A program made the position numbers and the translations under genes. This document shows positions 1 through 7,242 of a stretch of DNA of 59,681 nucleotides, piece by piece. The number at the start of each line of letters is the position of its first letter. The first letter of the stretch is position 1. Under the pieces are notes generated by a model. The model saw only the letters and a list, made by a program, of their open reading frames with translations. It was not told the DNA's origin and searched no databases. This DNA is from Microbacterium sp. A20 (GTDB lineage: Bacteria; Actinomycetota; Actinomycetes; Actinomycetales; Microbacteriaceae), in the NCBI RefSeq assembly GCF_004794515.1, contig NZ_SSDF01000081.1:1-59681 (forward strand). Direction: 5' to 3'.

Positions 1-57
1 GACCCCACCCGCACCCCACGACTCGGCGGACGCGCCCGCTTCGACATCGCCGCATGA
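1..57 (+). CDS. 3' end of an unidentified coding region (partial)
   Basis: Frame 1 is open from the window edge to a TGA at 55-57 and encodes 18 residues ending RARFDIAA. Fourteen of 18 third positions are G or C, as in genuine genes here, so this looks like the tail of a gene lying mostly outside the window. It is too short to assign a family. A direct repeat and a strong hairpin follow, which fits the end of a transcription unit. It could also be chance. Confidence 0.35.
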   Translation, partial: DPTRTPRLGGRARFDIAA

Positions 58-113
58 CCTGGCTCCGGCGAGTGGCCGCCGCGTGACGGTCCGCGTGACC
101 CGGCTCCGGCGAG
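55..113. repeat. 18-bp direct repeat, two copies
   Basis: TGACCTGGCTCCGGCGAG at 55-72 recurs at 96-113 with one change (TGACCC...). The copies are 41 bp apart. The first copy overlaps the putative stop codon at 55-57. Function unknown. Confidence 0.6.
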
Positions 114-131
114 CGGTCGTCGACTGGCCAG

Positions 132-168
132 CACGCCGCGCTCCGGAGAGCGTTCGCGGCGCGGCGTG
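132..168. terminator. GC-rich hairpin, probable terminator
   Basis: CACGCCGCGC at 132-141 pairs perfectly with GCGCGGCGTG at 159-168 (10 bp, 17-nt loop). There is no T-tract, as is common for actinobacterial terminators. It would end the gene entering from the left. The rest of the gap up to 358 holds only a possible regulatory box. Confidence 0.4.
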
Positions 169-251
169 TCCGTCGGCAGGGAACGGCGGAGCAGCACCGT
201 GATCTTGTATTCACTTCTTTTCGGAGGATCCCGGCCACTGACCGCAAAGTT

Positions 252-273
252 GTTTACCTAACGTTCCTGCTTT
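252..273 (+). promoter_or_regulatory. possible PHO-box-like direct repeat
   Basis: Two adjacent 11-bp units, GTTTACCTAAC (252-262) and GTTCCTGCTTT (263-273), resemble the 11-bp GTTCACC repeats bound by actinobacterial PhoP. The gene downstream is a secreted phosphoesterase, which would suit phosphate control. The second unit matches only at GTTC, and a TAGCGT -10-like word at 301-306 is far away, so this is weak. Confidence 0.3.
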
Positions 274-358
274 CGCCGCTCCCCGGCTGGAACGGCTCCC
301 TAGCGTCGTCTCAGCGCCGGTGCGGTGCGTCGTAGATACACACGTGGAAGAGGATGAA

Positions 359-2575
359 GTGAAGAGACAGATCGCAGGAGTGTGCACGCTCGCGGCCGTG
401 GCCGCCGCCGTCGCATTCCCCCTCACGGCGGCGAACGCCGCCGAGGAGCTCGCGGCACCGACATTCAGTCACGACGGCGGCCGATTCACCGAGTCGAAGA
501 CCGTCACGCTCACCGCGCCACAGGGCGCGCAGATCAGGTACACGCTCGACGGATCGACGCCGACCGCGAAGAGCCCGCTCTACAAGAAGCCACTGGTCAT
601 CGACGAGACGACGAACCTCGCCGCGGTCTCGATCAAGGGCGGCGCGACCTCGCCCGCCGAGATCGAGGGCTACATCATCAAGACCGATGAGAAGCCGCTC
701 ACCTCGTTCTTCGTGATGAGCGACGTGCATACGTCGGCGCTCACAGAGAAGAACCGGGGCATCTGGAAGAGCCACTTCGACACCCTCGCGTCGATCAACC
801 CCGACCCGGATCTGATCATCTCCAACGGCGACCAGATCAACGACAACAACAACAACACCGCGCCCGATCACCAGGTCGTGAAGACGATCTTCGACGAGAA
901 TATCGACCGCCTCGGACTCGATGACACCCCGATCCTGATGTCGCACGGCAACCACGACGTGGGCAACGCCGACATGGCGAAGTACTACGGCGACTGGTTC
1001 CCGAACGCGACCGGCGGCTACTACGAGAAGACGATCGACGGCCAGACGTTCCTCGTGATCGACACCGAGCGCTACTCGGGCGCACAGCGCACCTGGCTCC
1101 AGGGCCGCCTCGCCGCGCTCTCCGCCGAGCCGGATGCCCTCAACACCCCGATCTTCGTCGTCGGCCACCGCCCGACCGCCAACACGGTCTATGACGGAGC
1201 GCAGGCCTCGAACGCCACCCTCACCGCCGACCTCTCCGGATACCCGCAGGCGGTCTACTTCTCGGGTCACTCGCACCTGCACCTGAACGACGAGCGCTCC
1301 ATCTGGCAGGGCGGCTTCACGGCCGTGAACGACGGATCCATGTCGTACACCGAGACCCCGCACGACGCGTATCAGATCTACGGCAACGCCCTCTGGGACG
1401 AGTTCACGATCCCCACGGCGCAGGCCCTGTACGTCGAGGTATACGCCGACCGCACCGAGATCGACCGCATCAACTTCGCCGCCGACGAGGATCGCACCTA
1501 CACGAACGGCGCCTGGGGTGCGTACCAGGCCGGTTACCCCTTCGCCAGCGCCGGCACGCTCGCAGGTCCGACCTGGACGGTCCGCCTCGACGGCACGACG
1601 CCCGAGGAGGTGCGCGCCAACTTCGACCACACCGCGGCCGCCCGTGACAACGTCGCACCGGTTCAGCAGGGTGCGCCCGAGCACACCGTGACCGCATCCG
1701 GCGCCGACATCCTCCGAGTGCCCGCTGCGACCGACGACGAGTCCGTCTACGGCTATGACGTGCGGGTCCGCGACGCGGCCACCGGCGTCGAGGCGCTGCC
1801 GATCCGCGCCGGCGCGAAGGTGCTCGCCGACTTCCAGATCGCGCCGCGCCCGAGCGTCCTCGAGATCCCGCTCGCGATCCGCAACGGACGCCAGGCCGAC
1901 GCCCCGCTCATCACCCTCACCAAGGGGACGAGTTACATCGCCGAGGTCACCGCCGTCGACATGTACGGCAACCGCTCGGAGAAGACGACGGTCTCGTTCG
2001 TCGCCGGACAGGTGCCCGACACCACCCGCCCGCAGGTGACGCTCGTCAGTCCGACCACGGCCGGTCCGTCGAAGGCCATCGACATCCGCGTCGACGCGAC
2101 CGACGAGGTGGGACTTGCCCGCATCGTCGCGAACATCTACCAGGGAGGCACGCTCGTCAAGAGCACGCAGTCCAAGGCCACCGGCACCACCGGCTCGCAC
2201 GTCGCGACCGTGACGCTCCCCGACGGGGCGTACACGATCAAGTACAACGCGCAGGACGCCGCGGGCAACATCTCGAAGACCTCGACGTTCGATCTCACCG
2301 TCGACGCCACGGCCCCCACCGTGACCGTCAAGACCGGCGACTCGTTCACCGTCGGCGATGCAGCGGGCTACGACAAAGTCAGCTTCAAGCTCCACGACGC
2401 CGGCAAGATCGACCGGCTCGAGCTCAACGGCGTCGGGAAGGACCTCTCGAACAACGCCTGGTCCGACCTCAACTTCGTGAAGCCGGGAACGTTCGGAGGC
2501 GTCAAGGGCGAGAACACCCTCCTCGTCCACGACGTCGCCGGCAACGTCACGACCGTCGAGTTCGTGCTGCGCTGA
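359..2575 (+). CDS. secreted calcineurin-like metallophosphoesterase with Ig-like C-terminal domains
   Basis: Predicted exported binuclear-metal phosphoesterase (738 aa). I chose GTG 359 because GGAAGAGG stands just upstream and the protein then opens with a normal signal peptide (basic KRQ, hydrophobic core, cleavage near ANAAEE). Next comes a chitobiase-C-like domain (about residues 30-90). The phosphoesterase core follows with all its metal motifs: DVH at 122, GD at 157-158, GNHD at 197-200 and GHSH at 303-306. From about residue 440 to the end there are Ig/FN3-like beta domains, the last ending in a DVAGNVTTVEFVL strand. The substrate is not evident; phosphodiesters or nucleotides are typical. 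It stands alone, between a possible PHO box and a strong terminator. Confidence 0.88.
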   Translation: MKRQIAGVCTLAAVAAAVAFPLTAANAAEELAAPTFSHDGGRFTESKTVTLTAPQGAQIRYTLDGSTPTAKSPLYKKPLVIDETTNLAAVSIKGGATSPAEIEGYIIKTDEKPLTSFFVMSDVHTSALTEKNRGIWKSHFDTLASINPDPDLIISNGDQINDNNNNTAPDHQVVKTIFDENIDRLGLDDTPILMSHGNHDVGNADMAKYYGDWFPNATGGYYEKTIDGQTFLVIDTERYSGAQRTWLQGRLAALSAEPDALNTPIFVVGHRPTANTVYDGAQASNATLTADLSGYPQAVYFSGHSHLHLNDERSIWQGGFTAVNDGSMSYTETPHDAYQIYGNALWDEFTIPTAQALYVEVYADRTEIDRINFAADEDRTYTNGAWGAYQAGYPFASAGTLAGPTWTVRLDGTTPEEVRANFDHTAAARDNVAPVQQGAPEHTVTASGADILRVPAATDDESVYGYDVRVRDAATGVEALPIRAGAKVLADFQIAPRPSVLEIPLAIRNGRQADAPLITLTKGTSYIAEVTAVDMYGNRSEKTTVSFVAGQVPDTTRPQVTLVSPTTAGPSKAIDIRVDATDEVGLARIVANIYQGGTLVKSTQSKATGTTGSHVATVTLPDGAYTIKYNAQDAAGNISKTSTFDLTVDATAPTVTVKTGDSFTVGDAAGYDKVSFKLHDAGKIDRLELNGVGKDLSNNAWSDLNFVKPGTFGGVKGENTLLVHDVAGNVTTVEFVLR

Positions 2576-2585
2576 TCGATCGACG

Positions 2586-2616
2586 CGAAGCCCCGCGGGT
2601 GTTCCGCGGGGCTTCG
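2586..2616. terminator. bidirectional terminator hairpin
   Basis: A perfect 13-bp stem, CGAAGCCCCGCGG (2586-2598) with CCGCGGGGCTTCG (2604-2616), and a 5-nt loop lie between two convergent genes, 11 bp after the phosphoesterase stop. Confidence 0.85.
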
Positions 2617-2639
2617 TGCGTCAACCGGTCTTGTCGGCA

Positions 2640-2867
2640 TCAACCGCGTCCGGCATCAACCTCGTCCGGCTCCCACCGCAGCAGATCCCCCGGCTGGCAC
2701 TCCAGTACCGCGCACAGAGCGTCCAACGTCGTGAAGCGCACCGCCTTCGCGCGCCCGTTCTTCAGAACCGCGAGGTTGGTCGGCGTGATCCCGATCCGCG
2801 CGGCCAGCTCGCCGACGCTCATCTTCCGTCGCGCCATCATCACGTCGATGTCGACCACCACCGGCAT
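2640..2867 (-). CDS. small Cro/XRE-type HTH regulator (YozG-like)
   Basis: A 75-residue protein that is almost entirely one helix-turn-helix domain: KMSVGELAARIGITPTNLAV, then FTTLDALCAVLECQPGDLLR, the hallmark of the Cro-like partner of DUF2975 proteins. Its ATG overlaps the stop of the upstream DUF2975 gene (TGATG), so the two are translated together. Known family context: such pairs are widespread in Gram-positives, and the small protein probably controls the pair's own promoter. The N-terminal VVVDIDVMMARRKM segment is also typical. The start is unambiguous from the overlap. Confidence 0.85.
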   Translation of the reverse strand: MPVVVDIDVMMARRKMSVGELAARIGITPTNLAVLKNGRAKAVRFTTLDALCAVLECQPGDLLRWEPDEVDAGRG

Positions 2868-3355
2868 CAGATCACCTCGTCGTCGAGCTCGGAGCGCAGC
2901 GCTCGCGCCTCGGCCTCGCGGTCGATCGCCTGTCGCAGCAACGCCTTCATGACGACCACGAGCAGTGCCATCCCGGCGAGCACGACCCCGGCGCCGCCGA
3001 TCAGCGCCACGACCCCCGGCGCCGTCGCCCCCGGCGCGAGCAGTGCAGCCAGGATCCACGTGAGCACCGCGGCGACGAGGATCGCGCCGATGATCACGTC
3101 GACGTAGCGGAACGACGACTCCGAGAAGATCGACCCGCGCCGCACCCTCGTCAGCAGCATCCACACGCACACCCCGAACACCTGCAGCGTGCCGACGCCC
3201 AGCACCACGAGCGACACCAGCACGATCCGGCCCCACAGCTCCTCCTCGGCGAGGTCGAGCCACAGCAGCGGCACGATGAGCGCCTGCACCGCCACCGAAC
3301 CCAGCAGCGCCACCGCGATCACGATGCGCAGAACGACGATCGTCGTCTTCCCCAT
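2867..3355 (-). CDS. DUF2975 membrane protein
   Basis: A 162-residue integral membrane protein with four predicted helices (about residues 5-30, 45-70, 90-115, 120-145) and a charged C-terminal tail rich in Arg and Glu. The layout matches DUF2975, whose biochemical role is unknown. ATG 3355 was chosen because AAGGAG lies 6 nt upstream; the longer open frame has no ribosome site. It is first in a two-gene operon with a Cro-like regulator, an arrangement suggesting a membrane component paired with its own repressor. Confidence 0.82.
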   Translation of the reverse strand: MGKTTIVVLRIVIAVALLGSVAVQALIVPLLWLDLAEEELWGRIVLVSLVVLGVGTLQVFGVCVWMLLTRVRRGSIFSESSFRYVDVIIGAILVAAVLTWILAALLAPGATAPGVVALIGGAGVVLAGMALLVVVMKALLRQAIDREAEARALRSELDDEVI

Positions 3356-3483
3356 GCCCACTCCTTCATCGAAGAACAACAGGAATCTATCGTTATTCGT
3401 TCGATGGAGCAAGCCGAGGGGCGGGCGGAGTGAGGGCGGGGCCGGTGCCGCCGGGCGGTCGTGTCAGGACCGCGACGGAACGG

Positions 3484-5172
3484 TCAGTGCCGCCGCACGG
3501 CGCGACGGATGCGGCGAACCGCCCGCCCCGCAGCATCCTTGAATCCGCCGCCCGGCCACTCGCGGTGCAGCTCCACCGTGCCGCCCTCGCCCACCGCGAC
3601 CGTGCAGCTGCGCCCCGCCAGGATCGGCGAGCGGCCGACGCGATCGAGCACCGTGGGATCGGCCTCGAGGGGCACGTCGAATGTCCACCCCGCCCGGCGG
3701 ACCTTGACGCTGAGAGGGCCGCCTCGGGACTCGTCCGTGCGCTCGAACGCGCGAACCGGATCGATCGAGACGGCGACGGCGGAGAGGTCGCGGGGACGGC
3801 GGCCGGAGAGGACGCGCTCGGTGCCGGGCCCGTCGCGGAGGATCAGATCCACACGATCGTTGCGAAGCTCGCGATCCACGACCAGAAGATTCGCGGGGAG
3901 CCCTTCGAGAGACGACAGGGGCAGCGACGTCAGCCGCGTGATCTTCTTGGCGCCGGGGGACGTCGCCGCGGGAGTGCCCGCGCCGGCGGTGCTCGCGTCG
4001 GTGCCGCTCACGCCGACGTTCCGCGCACCGGGAGCAGGTGCATCCGAGCGGGATGTCTCGAACACCAGCGCATCCTTCCCGCCCTGCGTGATGTCGATGC
4101 GAAGCGTGAGGTGCAGCCCGCCGCCCCGCGACCAGTGCGCGGCTGTCACGGTCGCGCGGCACTCCAGGCCCGCCTCGAACTCGGCCAGACGCACCAGGTC
4201 GTCACGACGATCGGCCCGCAGCAGTGCCGCGCGGATCCGGTTCGCGACCCCGAGACCGGCATCCACGCCCGGCCCGAACCGCCGCTGCGTCAGCGGGACC
4301 ACGACATCCAGCAGGCGGTCGCGATACTCGTCGGGGTAGTTGACCATGCGCCGTCCCGCGATGCGCTTGAGGATCTTGCCGCGGAACCAGTGCCGCAGCA
4401 GTCGATCGCGCAGGCGTCCCGGCTCGGTGTGCGCCTCGACGATGTCGAGCACGGTCTCCAGGTGCGGGAAGTAGGTCTCCGGCTCGATCCGCGCGGAGCT
4501 CGCGCTGCCCGGCTGCTTCACCCAGGCGTAGCAGGGCTCGCTCGCGAGGATCGAGATCGTCGACGCGGCGAAGTACGCCTGCATCACGAACATGTGATCC
4601 TCCAGCCGCACACGCCCCTCGGGGAAGCGGATGTCGTTCGCGCGCAGGAACGCCGTGCGGAACATCTTGTGCGGTGTGAGCATCTCGAGCAGCGGATCGG
4701 TGCCCAGCGTCGCCCGGGGGATGTCCTTGCGGAAGATCCGGCTCGGCAGTGGGCGGCCGATCCCCACCTCCTTGCCGACGATGACGTCGGACGCGTTCGC
4801 GTCCGCGTAGTCGCACAGCTTCTCGAGCGCGCCGTCGAACAGGTAGTCGTCCTGGTCGACGAACTGCACGTACTTCCCTCGGGCCGCATCGATGCCGTGG
4901 TTGCGCGGCATTCCGGGCCACCCGGAGTGCTCCAGCGAGAGCACCCGCACGTTCGGACGTGTGCGGGCGATGGCGGCCAGGCGCTCACCGGTCGGCTCGC
5001 CCGAGCCGTCATCGCACAGCAGTACCTCGAACGCGCCGGGGTCGAGTGTCTGCCGATCCAGCGATGCGATGAGGTCATCGAACGATGGCCCCGGCCGGAA
5101 CACCGGCACCACGACGCTCACGCGGATGCTGTTCCCGCGACTGCTGCTCTCCGGCTGAATGCTCTGTGACAA
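3484..5172 (-). CDS. family 2 glycosyltransferase
   Basis: A 562-residue GT-A glycosyltransferase. The N-terminal domain shows VSVVVPVF (19-25), the nucleotide-binding CDDGSG (53-58) and the metal-binding DQDD (106-109), then the usual acceptor domain to about residue 330. The remaining 230 residues form a beta-rich C-terminal region (for example GGGLHLTLRIDI and LDRVGRSPILAGRSC), as in wall-polymer GT2 enzymes of the TarS type. A role in teichoic-acid-like or capsule glycosylation is therefore inferred. There is no signal peptide or membrane helix, so it acts at the inner membrane face. The start is taken as TTG 5172, with GGGGAG about 10 nt upstream; GTG at the IRVSVVV segment is the alternative. 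It is monocistronic. Confidence 0.85.
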   Translation of the reverse strand: MSQSIQPESSSRGNSIRVSVVVPVFRPGPSFDDLIASLDRQTLDPGAFEVLLCDDGSGEPTGERLAAIARTRPNVRVLSLEHSGWPGMPRNHGIDAARGKYVQFVDQDDYLFDGALEKLCDYADANASDVIVGKEVGIGRPLPSRIFRKDIPRATLGTDPLLEMLTPHKMFRTAFLRANDIRFPEGRVRLEDHMFVMQAYFAASTISILASEPCYAWVKQPGSASSARIEPETYFPHLETVLDIVEAHTEPGRLRDRLLRHWFRGKILKRIAGRRMVNYPDEYRDRLLDVVVPLTQRRFGPGVDAGLGVANRIRAALLRADRRDDLVRLAEFEAGLECRATVTAAHWSRGGGLHLTLRIDITQGGKDALVFETSRSDAPAPGARNVGVSGTDASTAGAGTPAATSPGAKKITRLTSLPLSSLEGLPANLLVVDRELRNDRVDLILRDGPGTERVLSGRRPRDLSAVAVSIDPVRAFERTDESRGGPLSVKVRRAGWTFDVPLEADPTVLDRVGRSPILAGRSCTVAVGEGGTVELHREWPGGGFKDAAGRAVRRIRRAVRRH

Positions 5173-5343
5173 AACGTCTCACTCCCCCAAGTCCGACAAT
5201 CTCCCGAGCTAAACACGAGTTCCTGTGGGGGTCACCAGGCTTGCGCTTCGCGGGCGGGTATGCAGAACTGCGCAGTGGCCCCGGCAGTGATCCGGCAGCC
5301 ACGGCAGTGCCCCGGAGGGGTCCGGCGCGGAAAGCCGTCCGAC

Positions 5344-5634
5344 TCAGGATGCGATGCGGCGAGCCGGGGCGTCGTCCGTGCGGGAACCGACCTCGGCCCA
5401 GACCGCATCCAGCGAGATCTCGAGCACGCCGGCGATCGCCGCGATCGTCGAGAAGGCGGGGGTGGCCACGCGTCCGGACTCGATCTTGCGCAGGGTCTCG
5501 GGGGAGATGCCGGCGTCGAGCGCGATGCTCAGCATCGACCGCTCGCCGCGGGCTCGACGCAGCAGGGCGCCCAGGCGCTCGCCCCGCTCGAGCTCGGCGG
5601 GGGTGAGCGGCATCCGGACCATCATGACGCCCAT
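5344..5634 (-). CDS. XRE-family transcriptional regulator
   Basis: A 96-residue protein with one lambda-repressor-like HTH domain: LGALLRRARGERSM, LSIALDAGISPETLRKIESG, TPAFSTIAAIAGVLEISLD. It is transcribed away from a methionine aminopeptidase gene, and the 57-bp gap is filled by a tandem 14-bp repeat that is its probable operator. No ribosome site precedes ATG 5634 and a TATTAG word sits just before it, so the mRNA may be leaderless; ATG 5622 or 5613 are alternatives. I infer it represses itself and the neighbouring aminopeptidase. The inducing signal is unknown. Confidence 0.85.
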   Translation of the reverse strand: MGVMMVRMPLTPAELERGERLGALLRRARGERSMLSIALDAGISPETLRKIESGRVATPAFSTIAAIAGVLEISLDAVWAEVGSRTDDAPARRIAS

Positions 5635-5637
5635 ACT

Positions 5638-5665
5638 AATACCGGGATAGTATTACCGGGATAGT
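5638..5665. promoter_or_regulatory. tandem 14-bp operator of the XRE/MetAP divergent pair
   Basis: AATACCGGGATAGT (5638-5651) is followed directly by ATTACCGGGATAGT (5652-5665), 13 of 14 identical and with no spacer. The first copy also sits inside a short inverted repeat AATAC...GTATT. It lies between the two start codons and must overlap both promoters. Confidence 0.75.
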
Positions 5666-5691
5666 TATTGGTACCAACGGAGAGAGGGCCC

Positions 5692-6465
5692 ATGATCGAG
5701 ATCCTGAACGCCGACGAGCTCGTGCGCGCGAGGGCGGCCGGCGCGCTCGTCGGCGACATCCTGCAGACGTTGAAATCCCTCGCCGACGTCGGCGTGAACT
5801 TGCTCGACCTCGACCGCAGCGCGAAGCAGCTGATCGAGGATGCCGGCGCCGACTCCTGCTACGTCGACTACGCACCCTCGTTCGGCCGTGGTCCGTTCGG
5901 GCACTACGTGTGCACCGCCGTGAACGATGCCGTGCTGCACGGCATGCCCCACGACTACGCACTCCGGCCGGGAGACCTGCTCACTCTCGACCTGGCCGTC
6001 ACCCTGCGTGGCGTCTCGGCCGATGCGGCCATCAGCTTCGTTGTCGGAGGCAACCCGGCGGCAGGGGACGTCGCGATGATCGCGGCGACCGAGCGTGCGC
6101 TCGCCGCCGGCATCGCCGCCGCTCGCCCTGGTGCCCGCACCGGCGACCTGTCGCACGCGATCGGCACGGTGCTGCACGATGCCGGCTACCCCATCAACCT
6201 CGAGTTCGGCGGCCACGGCATCGGCTCCACCATGCACCAGGACCCGCACATCGCGAACGACGGCCGGCCCGGCCGCGGGTACACACTGCGCCCGGGACTC
6301 CTGCTCGCGCTCGAACCCTGGATCATGGCCGACACCGATGTGCTGCGCACCGACGATGACGGCTGGACCCTGCGGAGCGCCACCGGATGCCGTACCGCGC
6401 ACACCGAGCACACGATCGCGATCACCGCGGACGGTGCCGAGATCCTGACGCTGCCGAGGTTCTGA
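5692..6465 (+). CDS. map: type I methionine aminopeptidase (probably an accessory copy)
   Basis: Removes N-terminal methionine from new proteins (M24 peptidase, 257 aa, cytosolic). All five dinuclear-metal ligands are visible: D100 in LDLAV, D111 in SADAAI, H175 in FGGHGIG, E208 in ALEPW and E239 in TEHTI; the substrate-gating His is in VLHGMP. There is no N-terminal zinc-finger or SH3-binding extension, so it is a type Ia-like short form. ATG 5692 follows GGAGAGAGGG. The housekeeping copy in actinobacteria usually sits with secY/adk; here it is divergent from an XRE repressor, suggesting a regulated second copy. I cannot see the other copy in this window. Confidence 0.88.
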   Translation: MIEILNADELVRARAAGALVGDILQTLKSLADVGVNLLDLDRSAKQLIEDAGADSCYVDYAPSFGRGPFGHYVCTAVNDAVLHGMPHDYALRPGDLLTLDLAVTLRGVSADAAISFVVGGNPAAGDVAMIAATERALAAGIAAARPGARTGDLSHAIGTVLHDAGYPINLEFGGHGIGSTMHQDPHIANDGRPGRGYTLRPGLLLALEPWIMADTDVLRTDDDGWTLRSATGCRTAHTEHTIAITADGAEILTLPRF

Positions 6466-6518
6466 CGCTGCCCGCGCGCTGACGGGAGTTCACGAAACTC
6501 ACACCCCACCTTCAGCAT

Positions 6519-6544
6519 GAACGACATATCGTTGAGTATCGTTC
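6519..6544. promoter_or_regulatory. inverted-repeat operator upstream of padR
   Basis: Nested inverted repeats: AACGACATATCGTT (6520-6533, arms AACGA/TCGTT) lies inside GAACGA (6519-6524) and TCGTTC (6539-6544). The word TATCGTT occurs twice. It ends about 20 bp before the PadR start, where an autorepressor would bind. Confidence 0.6.
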
Positions 6545-6564
6545 AACCCCAGCAGGAGGTCATC

Positions 6565-7197
6565 ATGAACAACGCATTCCCCTCCAACCCGTTCGGCGGC
6601 AACAGCGGCTCCGGGAACAACGGCGGCCCCGGCAGCCTCTTCGGCGGCGCCGGCTTCGGCACGGGCCCCGGCGGTCCGGCATCCGCGATCTTCGAGGCGA
6701 TGGACCAGCTCCGCAAGTCGTTCGAGCCCCGCCCGTCCGGCGGCTCGCGCATGGCCCGCGGCGATGTGCGCACGGCCGTGCTCTCCCTGCTCGCCGAGAA
6801 GCCGATGCACGGCTACCAGATCATCAACGAGATCGCCGAGCGCAGCGGTGGAACCTGGAAGCCCAGCGCTGGTTCCGTGTACCCGACGCTGCAGCTGCTC
6901 GCCGATGAAGGACTCATCGAAGCCGAGGAGCAGAACGGCCGCAAGACCTACTCGCTCACCGAGGCCGGCCGTGCGGTCGCCGACGAGAGCTCCGAGACCC
7001 CGGCTCCCTGGGAGTCGTCGGGCAAGGACGGCAACCGCGACAACGCCCGCTTCAGCGCCCTGCCCAAGGCGGGCGTCGACCTCGCCGCCGCGGCAGCGCA
7101 GGTCGGTCGCAGTGGTTCGCCCGAGCAGGTGCAGCAGACCATCGAGATCCTCGACGAGGCCCGCCGTAGGCTGTACTCGATCCTCGCGCAGGACTGA
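6565..7197 (+). CDS. PadR-family transcriptional regulator with a Gly-rich N-terminal leader
   Basis: A 210-residue regulator. Residues 1-62 are a low-complexity Gly/Asn/Ser/Pro stretch (FGGNSGSGNN) with an amphipathic AIFEAMDQLRKSF; residues 63-137 are a PadR winged helix (VRTAVLSLLAEKPMHGYQII, SVYPTLQLLADEGLIEA). The C-terminus is a short helical dimerisation region rather than the long PF10400 domain. The start is ATG 6565, with AGGAGG 8 nt upstream; the ATG at 6517 lies inside the operator. An ABC1/UbiB kinase follows by 45 bp, so PadR probably controls it. PadR proteins often respond to phenolics or membrane stress; the ligand here is unknown. Confidence 0.87.
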   Translation: MNNAFPSNPFGGNSGSGNNGGPGSLFGGAGFGTGPGGPASAIFEAMDQLRKSFEPRPSGGSRMARGDVRTAVLSLLAEKPMHGYQIINEIAERSGGTWKPSAGSVYPTLQLLADEGLIEAEEQNGRKTYSLTEAGRAVADESSETPAPWESSGKDGNRDNARFSALPKAGVDLAAAAAQVGRSGSPEQVQQTIEILDEARRRLYSILAQD

Positions 7198-7242
7198 CCG
7201 CACAGTGCGGCATCGGGTGAGGGCCTGCGAGAGGACCATGCG

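Noticed and set aside
311..2530. A 739-codon open frame on the minus strand opposite the phosphoesterase gene
   Set aside because: It mirrors the strongly biased plus-strand codons, its product is Arg/Val/Gly/Asp-rich without any domain, and the plus strand has a complete motif set.
5173..5343. Small gene between the glycosyltransferase and XRE genes
   Set aside because: Only short frames without ribosome sites; the region contains CGGCAGTG-like short repeats and probable promoter sequence.
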